In this document: positions 1 through 9,800 of the stretch, in pieces
Layout: each line of letters begins with the position of its first letter
Position numbering within the stretch: position 1 is the first letter of the stretch
Assembly (NCBI GenBank): GCA_000320605.2
Contig: KB445802.1
Span: 310,001 to 374,000 of the forward strand
DNA length: 64,000 nt
From: Gelatoporia subvermispora B
Lineage: Eukaryota > Basidiomycota > Agaricomycetes > Polyporales > Gelatoporiaceae
Direction: 5' to 3'
The notes under the pieces: generated by a model
What the model saw: only the letters and a program-made list of their open reading frames with translations
Told to the model about the DNA's origin: nothing
Database searches by the model: none
Translations under genes and position numbers: made by a program

Positions 1-2
1 GC

Positions 3-1255
3 TGGGACACCGAAGGAAAAGTCTGGCAGAGCCTTGACTTCTGCAGCGTGCCTACCTGCCTCGAATGGCACGGGGAAGCGGCCTCTGGACTCGTTCATCC
101 TCCGGCTCATCGTTCGATCATCAAGGTACGGGCGTACTGTCATATCAATGACACGCCTTCGATGTTTCAGAGGGCGAAGGATGTGCTGGAATACTGCGCC
201 GAGTGTTTCAACGCCTCAAGTGAGCAACAAGTCGAACGCACAGAAGCCGAAGATTCGACTTCTCAAGCAGGCCTAGCCTCGGGTGTTGACGCATCGAAAC
301 TGTGCAACGACGGTGCAATCGATGGGGATGCCCTGGCTACTTCGAGTGAGGCACACGCACAAGCGGCCTCGTCCAAGGCCCAGGTGAATCCGCCAGAAGA
401 CAACGATGTGCATGCGAACAGTTTGCTCCATGAGCCGGACGTGCTCCACGAGGGAACCCAGGACCAGGACCAGATCCAGGCCTCCGGGATCGTGGCTGCT
501 GCCCAGCCAATATCTTGCGCTGTATGTCGAAAGACACTTTCGCCTCCTTTTTGGTGCTGCTTGGAGTGTAGCACGATGAGTATGTGCCTGCACTGCACAC
601 CTCGATGGGTCCGTCCTGACCTTTCGTTGCAGACAGAATCTATACGATCTGCGATGACTGCGAGGCGCAGACGCTCCTCGCTTGTCAGTCGTGTGCGCAG
701 CCTTACACTCAACCAGCATGGTTCTTCGGCTACGATGAAGGTCTGTGCCTTGACCATCCTCGTATCGCCTCGAAATTTACACGTTGCTATACAGACGACA
801 AATTCCTATGCCAAAAGTGCAGCTCGGACGGAGTAAGCGCCCCAGAAGCCATGCCCGATCGACACGTATACACCCATTCTCTTGTTCGTTACTACCACGA
901 GGACGCCTCCGTAACAGCGTTGGATGATACCACAACTATTACGCCCGGCGAAGACCACTTGGTTGCGGTTCACAAGGAGGTGACAACCCTCCATGACAAC
1001 ATGAAGGTCGTGCAAGACAGGATGGAGGTAATCCACACAAAGATCGGCTCCATAGAAGACGCAGTGCGGACCCAGACGGCTCCAGTGGAGGAACGCGTAG
1101 GGGTCATGAACTCGAGACTTGAGAGTTTGCGTGGCCAGATGGACAGGATTGAGAAGTATCTGGCCCTCATTGCTGCCGGCTCTGAGGGACAATCCGGGAG
1201 TACTGTCGGTGGTAGTGCAGGCGCCGTGACGAACGGACACCCGGTATTTGCATGA
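3..1255 (+). CDS. ZZ-type zinc-finger protein, 5' end outside window
   Basis: Two exons, 3..579 and 633..1255, joined over a 53-nt GT-AG intron. The frame is open from the window edge, so the N-terminus is missing and about 399 residues are visible. A cysteine cluster spans the intron: CAVC, then PPFWCCLEC, then CDDCE and CQSC. This spacing fits a ZZ-type zinc finger, a fold that binds zinc and usually mediates protein contacts. A second group of Cys/His residues follows (LCLDHP, FLCQKC). The last ~110 residues look like a coiled coil (LVAVHKEVTTLHDNMKVVQ onward). Similar ZZ plus coiled-coil proteins are common in mushroom-forming fungi and mostly uncharacterised. The role is unknown. The ZZ call is fairly sure, a function is not. 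Confidence 0.8.
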
Positions 1256-1882
1256 TTAATGTCAATCTCATCAGGTATTTCTATGGCGCAGTCTTTGTGC
1301 GTTCTGCTCGCGTCATGGACAGTGAACAATACTATTTTGAACGTGGTTGCACAGTGAGCCCATGCAATTTTCCTGTAACAAGCGACCAGCGATGAACTTC
1401 TGTGTGCGATGAGAATGATTTGAGAGTAGTGCATAACAGTCGTCGTCAAGCCAGATCGTATATGTGAAGAACTCAAGAGATCAAGAGACCAAGGAGAGCA
1501 TGTGTTCATGCATGTTTATATTGTTATGCGATGGATCACTGACAAGTTCGGCGTGAGCGGTTTGGACACCCAAGAGTATAGCAAGTTCAGTCGTACGAGG
1601 ACTTGATCATGGCATGTAGTGATCATGCCTCTGGGTGAAGAGGAGAGAAAATACACACAAGTCCTGTCTGGCTGGATAGCGAGTACCAAGAGAATGGTTG
1701 TGGAACAGAATATGGCTGCAACTTTCACAGAATTGAGAGCGCTCGTACCTAGACGCCGACTATGTCCCATGTTCTCCTCTCGGTCCCCAGCCACAATACG
1801 TCCTTCTCCTTGGACCCTGAGGCTCCCCTGCGCTTCTTAGCATCCACGAATACTCTCGTTTCGTGGAGTCTCTGCACCCCAA
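1256..1882. other. Intergenic, ZZ-finger gene to HAP3
   Basis: No gene is supported. Short open frames on both strands lack splice-linked partners or recognisable motifs. The right-hand part should hold the HAP3 promoter and 5' leader. I see no clear TATA box. Confidence 0.6.
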
Positions 1883-2462
1883 ATGTCTGAATTCCAACCT
1901 CCCAACATCGCGCCTCAGAATGACGGCTCCGGCTCGGTACCTGAGGCTGCACGCGAGGCCCCCGAGCCGGCACCAATCACAGAGCAGGAAGTGGGAGAAT
2001 ACCGGGAGCAGGACCGCTACCTACCTGTACGTATCAACTTCCAGGTCAACGTTCCGGACAACGTTCAAATGCTAGCGCTCTCCGTGACTGAAAGATCGCG
2101 AACGTCTCGCGCATCATGAAGGCTGCGGTGCCCTCGACCGCCAAGATCTCGAAAGAGGCGAAGGAATGCGTCCAGGAGTGTGTCTCTGAGTTCATTAGCT
2201 TCATCACGTCAGAGGCTGCGGAGAGGTGTCAAATGGAGAAACGCAAAACGATTGCAGGAGAGGATATTCTCTACGCCATGGTCACCCTCGGCTTCGACAT
2301 GTACGCGGAGACATTGAAAATTCACTTGGCAAAGCTACGACAGGTCCGTCTTACACCAACTCAGCCTGCTGTCTATTCCTGACTGGAGATGTATTGCAGC
2401 ATCAAAGTGCTACCGCCAACAGTAAGTCTGGCGAAGCCTCGGAGCCACAGGCCGAGGAGTGA
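1883..2462 (+). CDS. HAP3: CCAAT-binding factor subunit HAP3 / NF-YB
   Basis: Three exons: 1883..2026, 2095..2343, 2400..2462; 151 residues. The histone-fold domain runs from about residue 44 to 130: EQDRYLP is joined across intron 1 to IANVSRIMK, then [20 protein letters not shown], then [13 protein letters not shown]. These are hallmark NF-YB segments. The subunit pairs with NF-YC/HAP5 and then NF-YA/HAP2 to bind CCAAT boxes and control respiratory, iron and nitrogen genes. The ~43-residue N-terminus is acidic and proline-rich and the C-terminal tail is short ([20 protein letters not shown]), so this is a small version of the family. The ATG at 1883 is the only one that leads into the domain in frame. 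The neighbours give no functional hint. Confidence 0.96.
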
Positions 2463-3137
2463 GCAATTCATAACGGACATAACGGAGTGACAGGTTTCGT
2501 GTGTATATGTACGATATTTTCGGCGGTTTGGAATACTCGTTCTGATTTCTCGAAGCTCTGAGACGTGATACTCCGTTTGTGGAGGCGTCAGCCTGAGCAC
2601 TGTGGTTGCCATCGTACTATTCATATAGGCCGTGGTCTTTCCTACGCGCCATTCCTCGTATGTCATGTGTCACTGGGTTGTTGGTCATTGGTTGATACAC
2701 GGTAGACCAATCTGAAACTCACGAACAGACACTAGACATAGTCGAGTGCTGAGCACTGCGCAGTACCGCCCCGTAGGCTGCTGCACCATCGCGCTCACCT
2801 ATCGTAGAGGCACAACCGTCATGTTACGCGTCGGGTATACGTAGGATAGCAGTAGCTAGACACTACACAATTGCTTAGACGAAAATGTTGTTTTCCGTTC
2901 AGAAGTGCGAATCTCACTGGGTTTGAGCCGGGCTTCGGTGATCTGGTATCCGAGTTCTGATGGCGCCTGCACGCTCCTCGTGGCCCTGAGCAAACCTGAT
3001 GTCCTCAACGTTCCCCAATCGCTGTCCTGGCGAGTGCGGCACCTGTATCCAGAGATAACTGTAACGCCACGACGAAGCCACGACTTTGGTCGAGGGATCC
3101 TCGCACACCGCCGCAGTAGCAGCCGCAGCGCACGGAA
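2463..3137. other. Intergenic, downstream of HAP3
   Basis: I see no supported gene. Overlapping short frames on both strands near 2860-3130 are shadows in a GC-rich leader just before the next ATG at 3138. Confidence 0.55.
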
Positions 3138-4464
3138 ATGGCGCACTTCGAGTTCTCCTGGTCCGACAGCATCCAGGCTGCATTCGCATCCTGTTTGCCC
3201 TGCTTGCAGCCGCATCATGACGAACAGCACGATGATAACGACTCAGATGTGCACAACAGAGGGCGCAATGTGCTGAACTATTCCATTCCCCCACCCCGAG
3301 CGCGTTCGGACGAGCTCGAAGGCCTCCTCGTCGACACAGACTCTGCTGATGCCGAGACACTCTCCTTGCACTCTAATCTGGGCGATGAACGCCGCCGGAG
3401 GAGACGTCGGAAACCCCGTAAGGGTGTCCGGTTCTTTGGGTTCGACCTCTTCGGGCGGCAGCCGATTGAACTGCCCGAGTCAGACGAAGAGGACGGGCGA
3501 CGGACACACAGGTCGCGCACACTCTCAACGTCGTCAACGTTGGACTCGGATGCAGCTCCTCTAGATCCCGCTGCCATTGCACAGCTATCGGCTGCGCAGT
3601 TGGCGGAGGCGGCGGCAAGAGTCGAGGAGGAGAGGAAGAAGGCAAAGGAGGAGCGGAAGAAGTTACGGAGGGAGCGAAGAGAGCTGAAGAAGGCGCGACT
3701 GGCGATGGCGATGGACTTGTATCAGGGAGACGAAGACTTTGAGGGCTTCCAGGTATGACTGCATCACCCCGTCTCGTCAAGGCGATGTCAGTTTAACGTT
3801 CTCGTAGGGTAGCGGTGCTGCACCTTACAGCTTCTCGCCTGGCCCAGGAACGGCATCCGGCTCAGGTACTCTGTCTGTGACAGATGAGGGCTTTACAGAA
3901 GACTTCGGTCCCTTCAACCAGGCTGTGGTATCCCCACATGTTGGGGAAGAAGACAATGACGCCGACTTCGGCGCAGAGACGTACACTCGTCCGAATTCGA
4001 ACCACACAATGTCTGCCGGAGCCAGTGACTCCCGTGGTTCGCGCACGTCCGGATCCATCTCCGTAGCCAACTCGCACGTCACGGACGCGGCATACTACAA
4101 TCATCATTATGTTTCTCAGCAGCCGCAAGCCCCTGGCACTCCCAATAGCTCAGTCGCCTTCCCGCGAGAGAACAGGAAGAAGAAGCGTAGCTCGAGGGCC
4201 CAGTCGATTGCCTCACATTCCACCCAATCTACATCTTTGCGCTCGCCGCCGCCAGGCCAATTATCGATACCGTCCGGGGGAATTCCCGCTCGAGAGAACG
4301 GTGAAATAGCTCATAGCACCCGACAAAGCATGCCTAGCCAAGAGCTTTCACAGAAGAGTACGCCAGTCACTCCCTCCGAAGGCTCGTTCCCCAGCGTAGG
4401 TTTGCGCGGTGTCCAACGGACCAAGAGTGACATGGGAGTTTTCCTTGCGAGGAGAGGGGAGTAG
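3138..4464 (+). CDS. Orphan protein with paired-Cys N-terminus
   Basis: Two exons, 3138..3752 and 3808..4464, around a 55-nt intron; 423 residues. I do not recognise a family. Visible features: an N-terminal hydrophobic/cysteine patch FASCLPCLQ near residue 17, followed by His/Asp-rich sequence; a very basic run of about eight residues near 84-91; then GVRFFGFDLFGRQ; an Ala/Glu/Lys/Arg coiled-coil-like helix around 150-190 (AARVEEERKKAKEERKKL); and a Ser/Thr/Pro-rich, probably disordered C-terminal half. The two closely spaced cysteines near the N-terminus could be palmitoylated and tether the protein to a membrane. That is inference. The predicted helix and both exons are in phase, so I believe the gene is real. 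Confidence 0.8.
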
Positions 4465-5058
4465 TGAGGTTGACATGTCAACACACACACTTCACTCTAC
4501 TCGACTGCCAGCTGCCTGTGTCGAGGTCATGTGGTAATGTGTTGATTATATGCGGATTGTATCATTTTATGCGCCTTGTACACTGTACCACCGATTGGTT
4601 AATATGTTTCGCTCCGTTTTCCCAGCGGACGATACTTGGGAACTTAATTATACCCCTCAACTATATATGGGAATCTGCCGCATACGGTTTGGGCTGAGTA
4701 TATCATCCTCCGCACTGGCGTGATATTTAATGCAGTTGAATCCAGCGGGGTCTATCGATGCCTCAATCTCATGGGGCCATGTCCTTGGAAGGCTTCTTCC
4801 AGTGATTCACATCTATTGGCGGGAGCCATGTAGCTTCGAGCAAGGCAGACCCGTGTATGACAGGCAGATAGCTAGCGATTAGTCGTGCTGATCAATTCCC
4901 AACGATCGTCAGTGACACAACACCTACATGTGCCCACAATACATTGAGTAGAACGATCATAGTGAATTCATCATTTACGAATATAGTTCTTCTTTCTGTT
5001 CGGACTTCTCGTCCATAGACTGTGTATCATTTCTGCATGGTATCTGGTATAAGTCCGA
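4465..5058. other. Intergenic, AT-richer, convergent gene ends
   Basis: Lies between the 3' ends of the orphan gene (+) and the first cupin gene (-). No gene is supported. It should hold both 3' untranslated regions. Confidence 0.6.
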
Positions 5059-5586
5059 TTACTTCGAGATCGTCGTCACATTCCGATCCTCCACCGCCCA
5101 TACCATACCCTTACCCGTCTGGTCCGTCACCTTTCGTTTCCCGATCTCCGGATAGTGCGTCACGTCCAGGGCCTCCCTACTTCCACCCATGAGATATACG
5201 ATTTCCGTATCATCGCTGCGCAGAGCGTGCGCGGTCCGTTGTCCTCCGGCAAATCCAAGGAAATCTCCCTTGCGAATCGGAACCTCCTTCGTCGTGGCCG
5301 CTGCCTCCTCTTCATCATTACGGCCTCCCTCGCGGAGCAATAGTACCGCATTATCTCCGGCCTCGATGATATAGAACCATTCGTCTTCGTGGCTGTGCCA
5401 GTGGAGGGTTGTGCTCGTGGTGTGAGGAGGGAGGCGGCAGAAATGCACCCCTGTTTTGGTCAAGCCGGTCTGGTGTCCAATGCGCATTTGGTACCGCTCA
5501 TTGGAAGGAACCATTACATGGACCTGGCGCGAGAGCGAGTCAAGGTCTAGGTCGGATGTGCGTATGAGGCATGCTGGAAGTGACAT
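5059..5586 (-). CDS. Small cupin protein, copy 1
   Basis: Single exon, 175 residues. The start is the ATG at 5586, because the longer upstream frame carries no family sequence and the paralog at 5996 starts at the same point. A single cupin beta-barrel is seen: LHWHSHEDEWFYIIEAG holds the His-x-His...Glu metal-ligand pattern of cupin motif 1, and KGDFLGF...AHAL is motif 2 with its His. The flanking segments GVHFCRLPP and GGSREALDVTHYPE match the uncharacterised single-domain cupins often grouped as COG3837-like. The substrate is unknown; most such proteins bind a divalent metal and a small molecule. No signal peptide, so it is probably cytosolic. It is head to head with a close paralog. Confidence 0.88.
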   Translation of the reverse strand: MSLPACLIRTSDLDLDSLSRQVHVMVPSNERYQMRIGHQTGLTKTGVHFCRLPPHTTSTTLHWHSHEDEWFYIIEAGDNAVLLLREGGRNDEEEAAATTKEVPIRKGDFLGFAGGQRTAHALRSDDTEIVYLMGGSREALDVTHYPEIGKRKVTDQTGKGMVWAVEDRNVTTISK

Positions 5587-5995
5587 TGTGGATGTTAACG
5601 GCAGTGTCTTGAGTTGAGATGGTGGTACGATGCAGATGGATAGATATTTCGATTTGCGACCGGAGCCCTCTATTATGCATGCGCATGCAGTTCTCAAGTC
5701 TCTCTGCGGCCCGGACAGCCAGATTGCCGTGTTGTAACGCCGTGCACGAAACCATACAGTCTTACAGACCTCGCCGAAGCCCGAGCTTATACAGTCATAA
5801 CTTTCACTCGCAGGGTTTATTATAGAGCCTCTCATTTATGAATTCGCACATACGCCATTTCTACCGCAAGGTGACTTGTCCCACACCCTCGTCAGGGGCA
5901 GTACTCCCAAAGAGCCGTGAATCTAAACATCTAGGACGGAAGTCGAACTCACGTCACTGTCGCATCACACTTTCTCGACGCTGTCCACCATTGCC
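5587..5995. promoter_or_regulatory. Shared divergent promoter of the two cupin genes
   Basis: The 409-bp spacer between two start codons pointing away from each other must carry both promoters. Short palindromic text such as tgcatgcgcatgca near 5677 is visible. No motif can be tied to a named factor. Confidence 0.5.
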
Positions 5996-6520
5996 ATGGC
6001 GCTGCCTCGATGTCTCATCCGGACTACCACTTATACCACTTCGCGGATGCTTGTGCGCACGCATCCGCTCGACCAGTCCAAGCATCGATTCCGGTTCCAA
6101 GTGCCAATAGGCGACAATGCTGGCCTGACCAAAACCGGCGTTCACTTCTGCCGTCTGCCCCCTAGCACTACGAGCACAATGCTACATTGGCATAGCACTG
6201 AAGACGAGTGGTTTTACATCATCGAAGCTGGAGATGACGCAGCCCTACTGCTTCGCGAGGGGGACGAAATGGAGGCGGGAAAGCAGACAGACACCAAAGA
6301 GATCCGGATACAGACAGGCGACTTCCTGGGTTTCGCAGCGGGCAAGGAGAGCGCGCATGCGCTGAGAAGCGGAGGAGCAGAACTGGTGTATCTGTTGGGA
6401 GGGAGCAGAGAGCCCCTGGACGTTTGCCAATACCCAGAGCTTGGTAGACGCATGGTCCTCGACCGTGCGGGGGGAAAGTGGACAGTGGAGGAACAAGCAG
6501 TGCAGAATGTTGAGAATTGA
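5996..6520 (+). CDS. Small cupin protein, copy 2
   Basis: Single exon, 174 residues, start ATG at 5996. It aligns end to end with the gene at 5059-5586: M-LP-CLIRT at the start, GLTKTGVHFCRLPP, LHWHS-EDEWFYIIEAGD, GDFLGFA, AHALRS and GGSRE-LDV-YPE. The HxH...E and distal His ligands of the cupin metal site are all kept, so both copies look functional. The variable parts are the ~50 N-terminal residues and the acidic loop after LLREG. The pair probably arose by an inverted local duplication and may share expression through the 409-bp spacer, but could differ in substrate. No catalytic activity can be assigned from sequence. Confidence 0.9.
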   Translation: MALPRCLIRTTTYTTSRMLVRTHPLDQSKHRFRFQVPIGDNAGLTKTGVHFCRLPPSTTSTMLHWHSTEDEWFYIIEAGDDAALLLREGDEMEAGKQTDTKEIRIQTGDFLGFAAGKESAHALRSGGAELVYLLGGSREPLDVCQYPELGRRMVLDRAGGKWTVEEQAVQNVEN

Positions 6521-6839
6521 CGTCGGATAGATATCGTTTGCTACGAGACACGCCAACAACTTGCTAGTGAATTATACATCCAAAGTTCGTCATGAACAAC
6601 ATTGTCGGGCGGGTCGTTCAACAATCAGAGTCCATCTTGGAGAGTATATGTTCTGGGGGCGAGGGTCGCGCGAAATATCGGAGTTTAGAAATGTCAACGG
6701 AGACTTGTTGTTAGCCCAGGATGTTTCCATCTCCGACCCAACATGCGCTGAACTCAGCCACACTTATTGCACGGAACTTTGTCATCGTCGTGCTCGACGA
6801 CGGGCACGCACTCTCCATTGCTCATCTCAGTCCACCACG
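6521..6839. promoter_or_regulatory. Spacer and probable BRR2 promoter
   Basis: No gene. An in-frame ATG exists at 6561, but the 93 residues it would add are not like the BRR2 family, whose N-terminus begins at 6840. Confidence 0.55.
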
Positions 6840-9800
6840 ATGTCAGGCAAACGGGACTTGTCTGGCTACAACTACGCAGCTATCTCGTCTCTGGTCTTGA
6901 CTGCAGATAGGTCTGCGCTGCCGCGTCGAGACAAGGAACCTGATGGTGCCCCTACTTCTCTCGTTGGGCGCATCGATCCCCGCGAGATGGGTTCTCGTGT
7001 GCAGCGCGAGACACCAAAGGATCTCGAGAAGAAGAAGAAGAAGGCCGCCACGGACAGGGTGGACGCACCAGAAAAGCAGCTCGCGAAGCGCAGAGCTGCA
7101 GAGGCTGCTACTGGCTTCGGCTACACCGACATTATCGAGGCAACACAAGAGGTCGAGGGTATCACCTACAGGCCGCGGACAGCAGAGACGCGCGAAGTTT
7201 ACGAGCTCATCCTCGCGACAGTGCACCAGGCCCTCGGCGACCAAGCGCAGGATGTTGTCCGGAGCGCTGCGGATGCAGCACTGGAGACGTTGAAAAACGA
7301 GAACATGAAGGATTTCGATAAGAAGAAGGAGATCGAGGAGCTTGTCGGCTCGATCACGAACGAAACATTCTCGCAGCTGGTCAACCTGTCCAAGAAGATC
7401 ACCGACTATGGCGCGGAGGACGAGGCAACGATGGACCCAGATATGGAGCGCAAGGATGCAGAGATTGATGACGAGATGGGTGTCGCCGTCGTCTTCGACG
7501 AGGAAGAGGAAGAAGAAGAAGAGGACGAGGGTTTCGAGATCCGGGAAGAGTCGGATGAGGAGGAACAGGAGGCGGAAGAGGCGGCTGCGGGGGAGGCCCC
7601 AGAGTCCCTTGAGAACGAGGACGAGCTCTTTATTGGTGGCACATCTGCGGCGCAACAGGGCAAATCTTACACGGACAAGGACATCGTTTCGCCACACTCC
7701 ATCGACGCCTTCTGGGTGCAACGGCAAATATCCGAAATTTACCCCGACCCTGTCACTGCGGCTGAGAAGGCGTCCGCGGTGCTCTCAATTCTAGGCTCCG
7801 AGTCGAACCTCCGTGACTGCGAGAACCAGTTGATGGAGCTGTTCGAGTACCAGAGCTTTCACATCATCACCAAATTCCTGAAGAACCGTGACGTGATTGT
7901 GTGGTCTACGAAATTGATGCGGAGTGACGCCGACGAACGCGTCAATGTCGAGGTTGCGATGCGCGAGAAGGGCTTGGGATGGATTTTGAGGGACCTCGCA
8001 GGAGACAGAAAGGCGAAGGCGCCCACAGATGCGATGGATGTAGACGAGAAGCCCAAGGTTGAGGTGCCAAAGACTGCGACGCTCGCGCCGGGCTCGACCG
8101 TGCAGCCGAAGAAGATGGTCGACCTTGAGGGTATGGCTTTCAGCCAGGGTGGTCATCTCATGTCAAACAAGAAATGCAAACTCCCCGAGGGGTCGTTCAA
8201 GCGGTCAAAGAAGGGATTCGAGGAGATCCACGTACCAGCACCGAAGCAGAAGCCGGTTGCTCCTGGCGAGATTATCCCAATCACGGATCTTCCAGCATGG
8301 GCACGGGAAGGGTTTCCTGGAATCAAGAACCTGAACAGGATCCAGAGCAAGCTCTTCCCTATCGCGTTCGGTACAGATGAGCCGCTCTTGCTTTGTGCTC
8401 CTACGGGTGCCGGCAAGGTAATGCACTGTTTTCTGTTTTCTCTGATCTTCCGCTAACTGTTCCTTGTAGACTAACGTGGCTATGCTCACAATTCTGAACG
8501 AGCTGTCTAAATGGCGCAATGACGACGGTTCATTCGACCTTGACTCATTCAAAATTATCTACGTCGCTCCTATGAAGGCGCTTGTGCAAGAGATGGTCGG
8601 TAACTTTGGATCTCGCCTCGGGGTATATGGCGTCAAGGTCGGGGAGTTGACTGGTGATGCGCAAATGACCAAGGCGCAGATTGCAGAGACACAAATCATT
8701 GTGACGACGCCAGAGAAGTACGATGTCATCACTCGCAAGAGCACGGACACGAGCTACACCAACCTGGTCCGCCTTATCATCATCGACGAGATTCACCTGC
8801 TCCACGACGAGCGTGGTCCAGTGTTGGAGTCGATCATTGCGAGAACTGTTCGTCGCATGGAGCAGACGGGGGACTACGTTCGTCTCGTTGGTTTGTCCGC
8901 GACGCTACCGAACTACCAGGATGTCGCCACCTTCCTTCGCGTTGATTCAAACAAGGGCCTCTTTTACTTCGACGCGTCGTACCGGCCTTGTGTGCTGCAG
9001 CAGCAGTTCATCGGCGTCACCGAGAAGAAGGCGATCAAGCGGTACCAAGTGATGAACGAGGTCTGCTACGAAAAGGTGCTCGATCAAGCTGGTAAGAACC
9101 AGACGCTTGTCTTCGTGCACTCGCGCAAGGAAACAGCGAAGACCGCCAAATTCATCCGTGACATGGCCATCGACAAGGAGACCATCACACAATTCGTCAA
9201 GCCGGAAGGTGCTACTCGGGAGATTCTCCTCGAGGAGGCGAACAATGTGAAGGATCCCAACCTGAAGGATCTTCTCCAGTTCGGTTTCGGTATCCACCAC
9301 GCTGGTATGTCAAGGGAGGACCGTGGGCTCGTCGAGGAGCTTTTCGCAGACGGTCACCTCCAGGTGCTCGTCTGTACCGCGACGCTTGCGTGGGGTGTCA
9401 ACTTGCCCGCACATACCGTCATTATCAAGGGTACCCAGATCTACAACCCCGAGAAGGGTCGTTGGGTGGAGCTTTCGTCTCAAGACGTGCTGCAGATGCT
9501 CGGTCGTGCTGGTCGTCCCCAGTACGACACGTTCGGAGAAGGTATCATCATTACGAACCATTCCGAGCTGCAGTACTATTTGAGTTTGATGAACCAGCAG
9601 CTGCCGATCGAGTCGCAGTTTGTGTCGAAGCTCGCCGACAATCTCAACGCGGAGATCGTGCTCGGTACGATCAGGAACAGGGACGAGGCCGTTCAGTGGC
9701 TCGGTTATACTTACCTGTAAGTCACCGACCCCTGGACTGATTTCGGTAGCCTGTTACTCACGTGCATCACATTGTAGCTATGTCCGAATGCTCAAGGACC

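Noticed and set aside
6561..6839. 93-residue N-terminal extension of BRR2
   Set aside because: Open frame, but the family N-terminus [12 protein letters not shown] begins at 6840 and the extension has no similarity to Brr2.
6843..7727. Antisense 294-codon frame opposite BRR2 exon 1
   Set aside because: It is a shadow of the Glu/Lys-rich N-terminus (reads as Leu/Phe-rich); no independent evidence.
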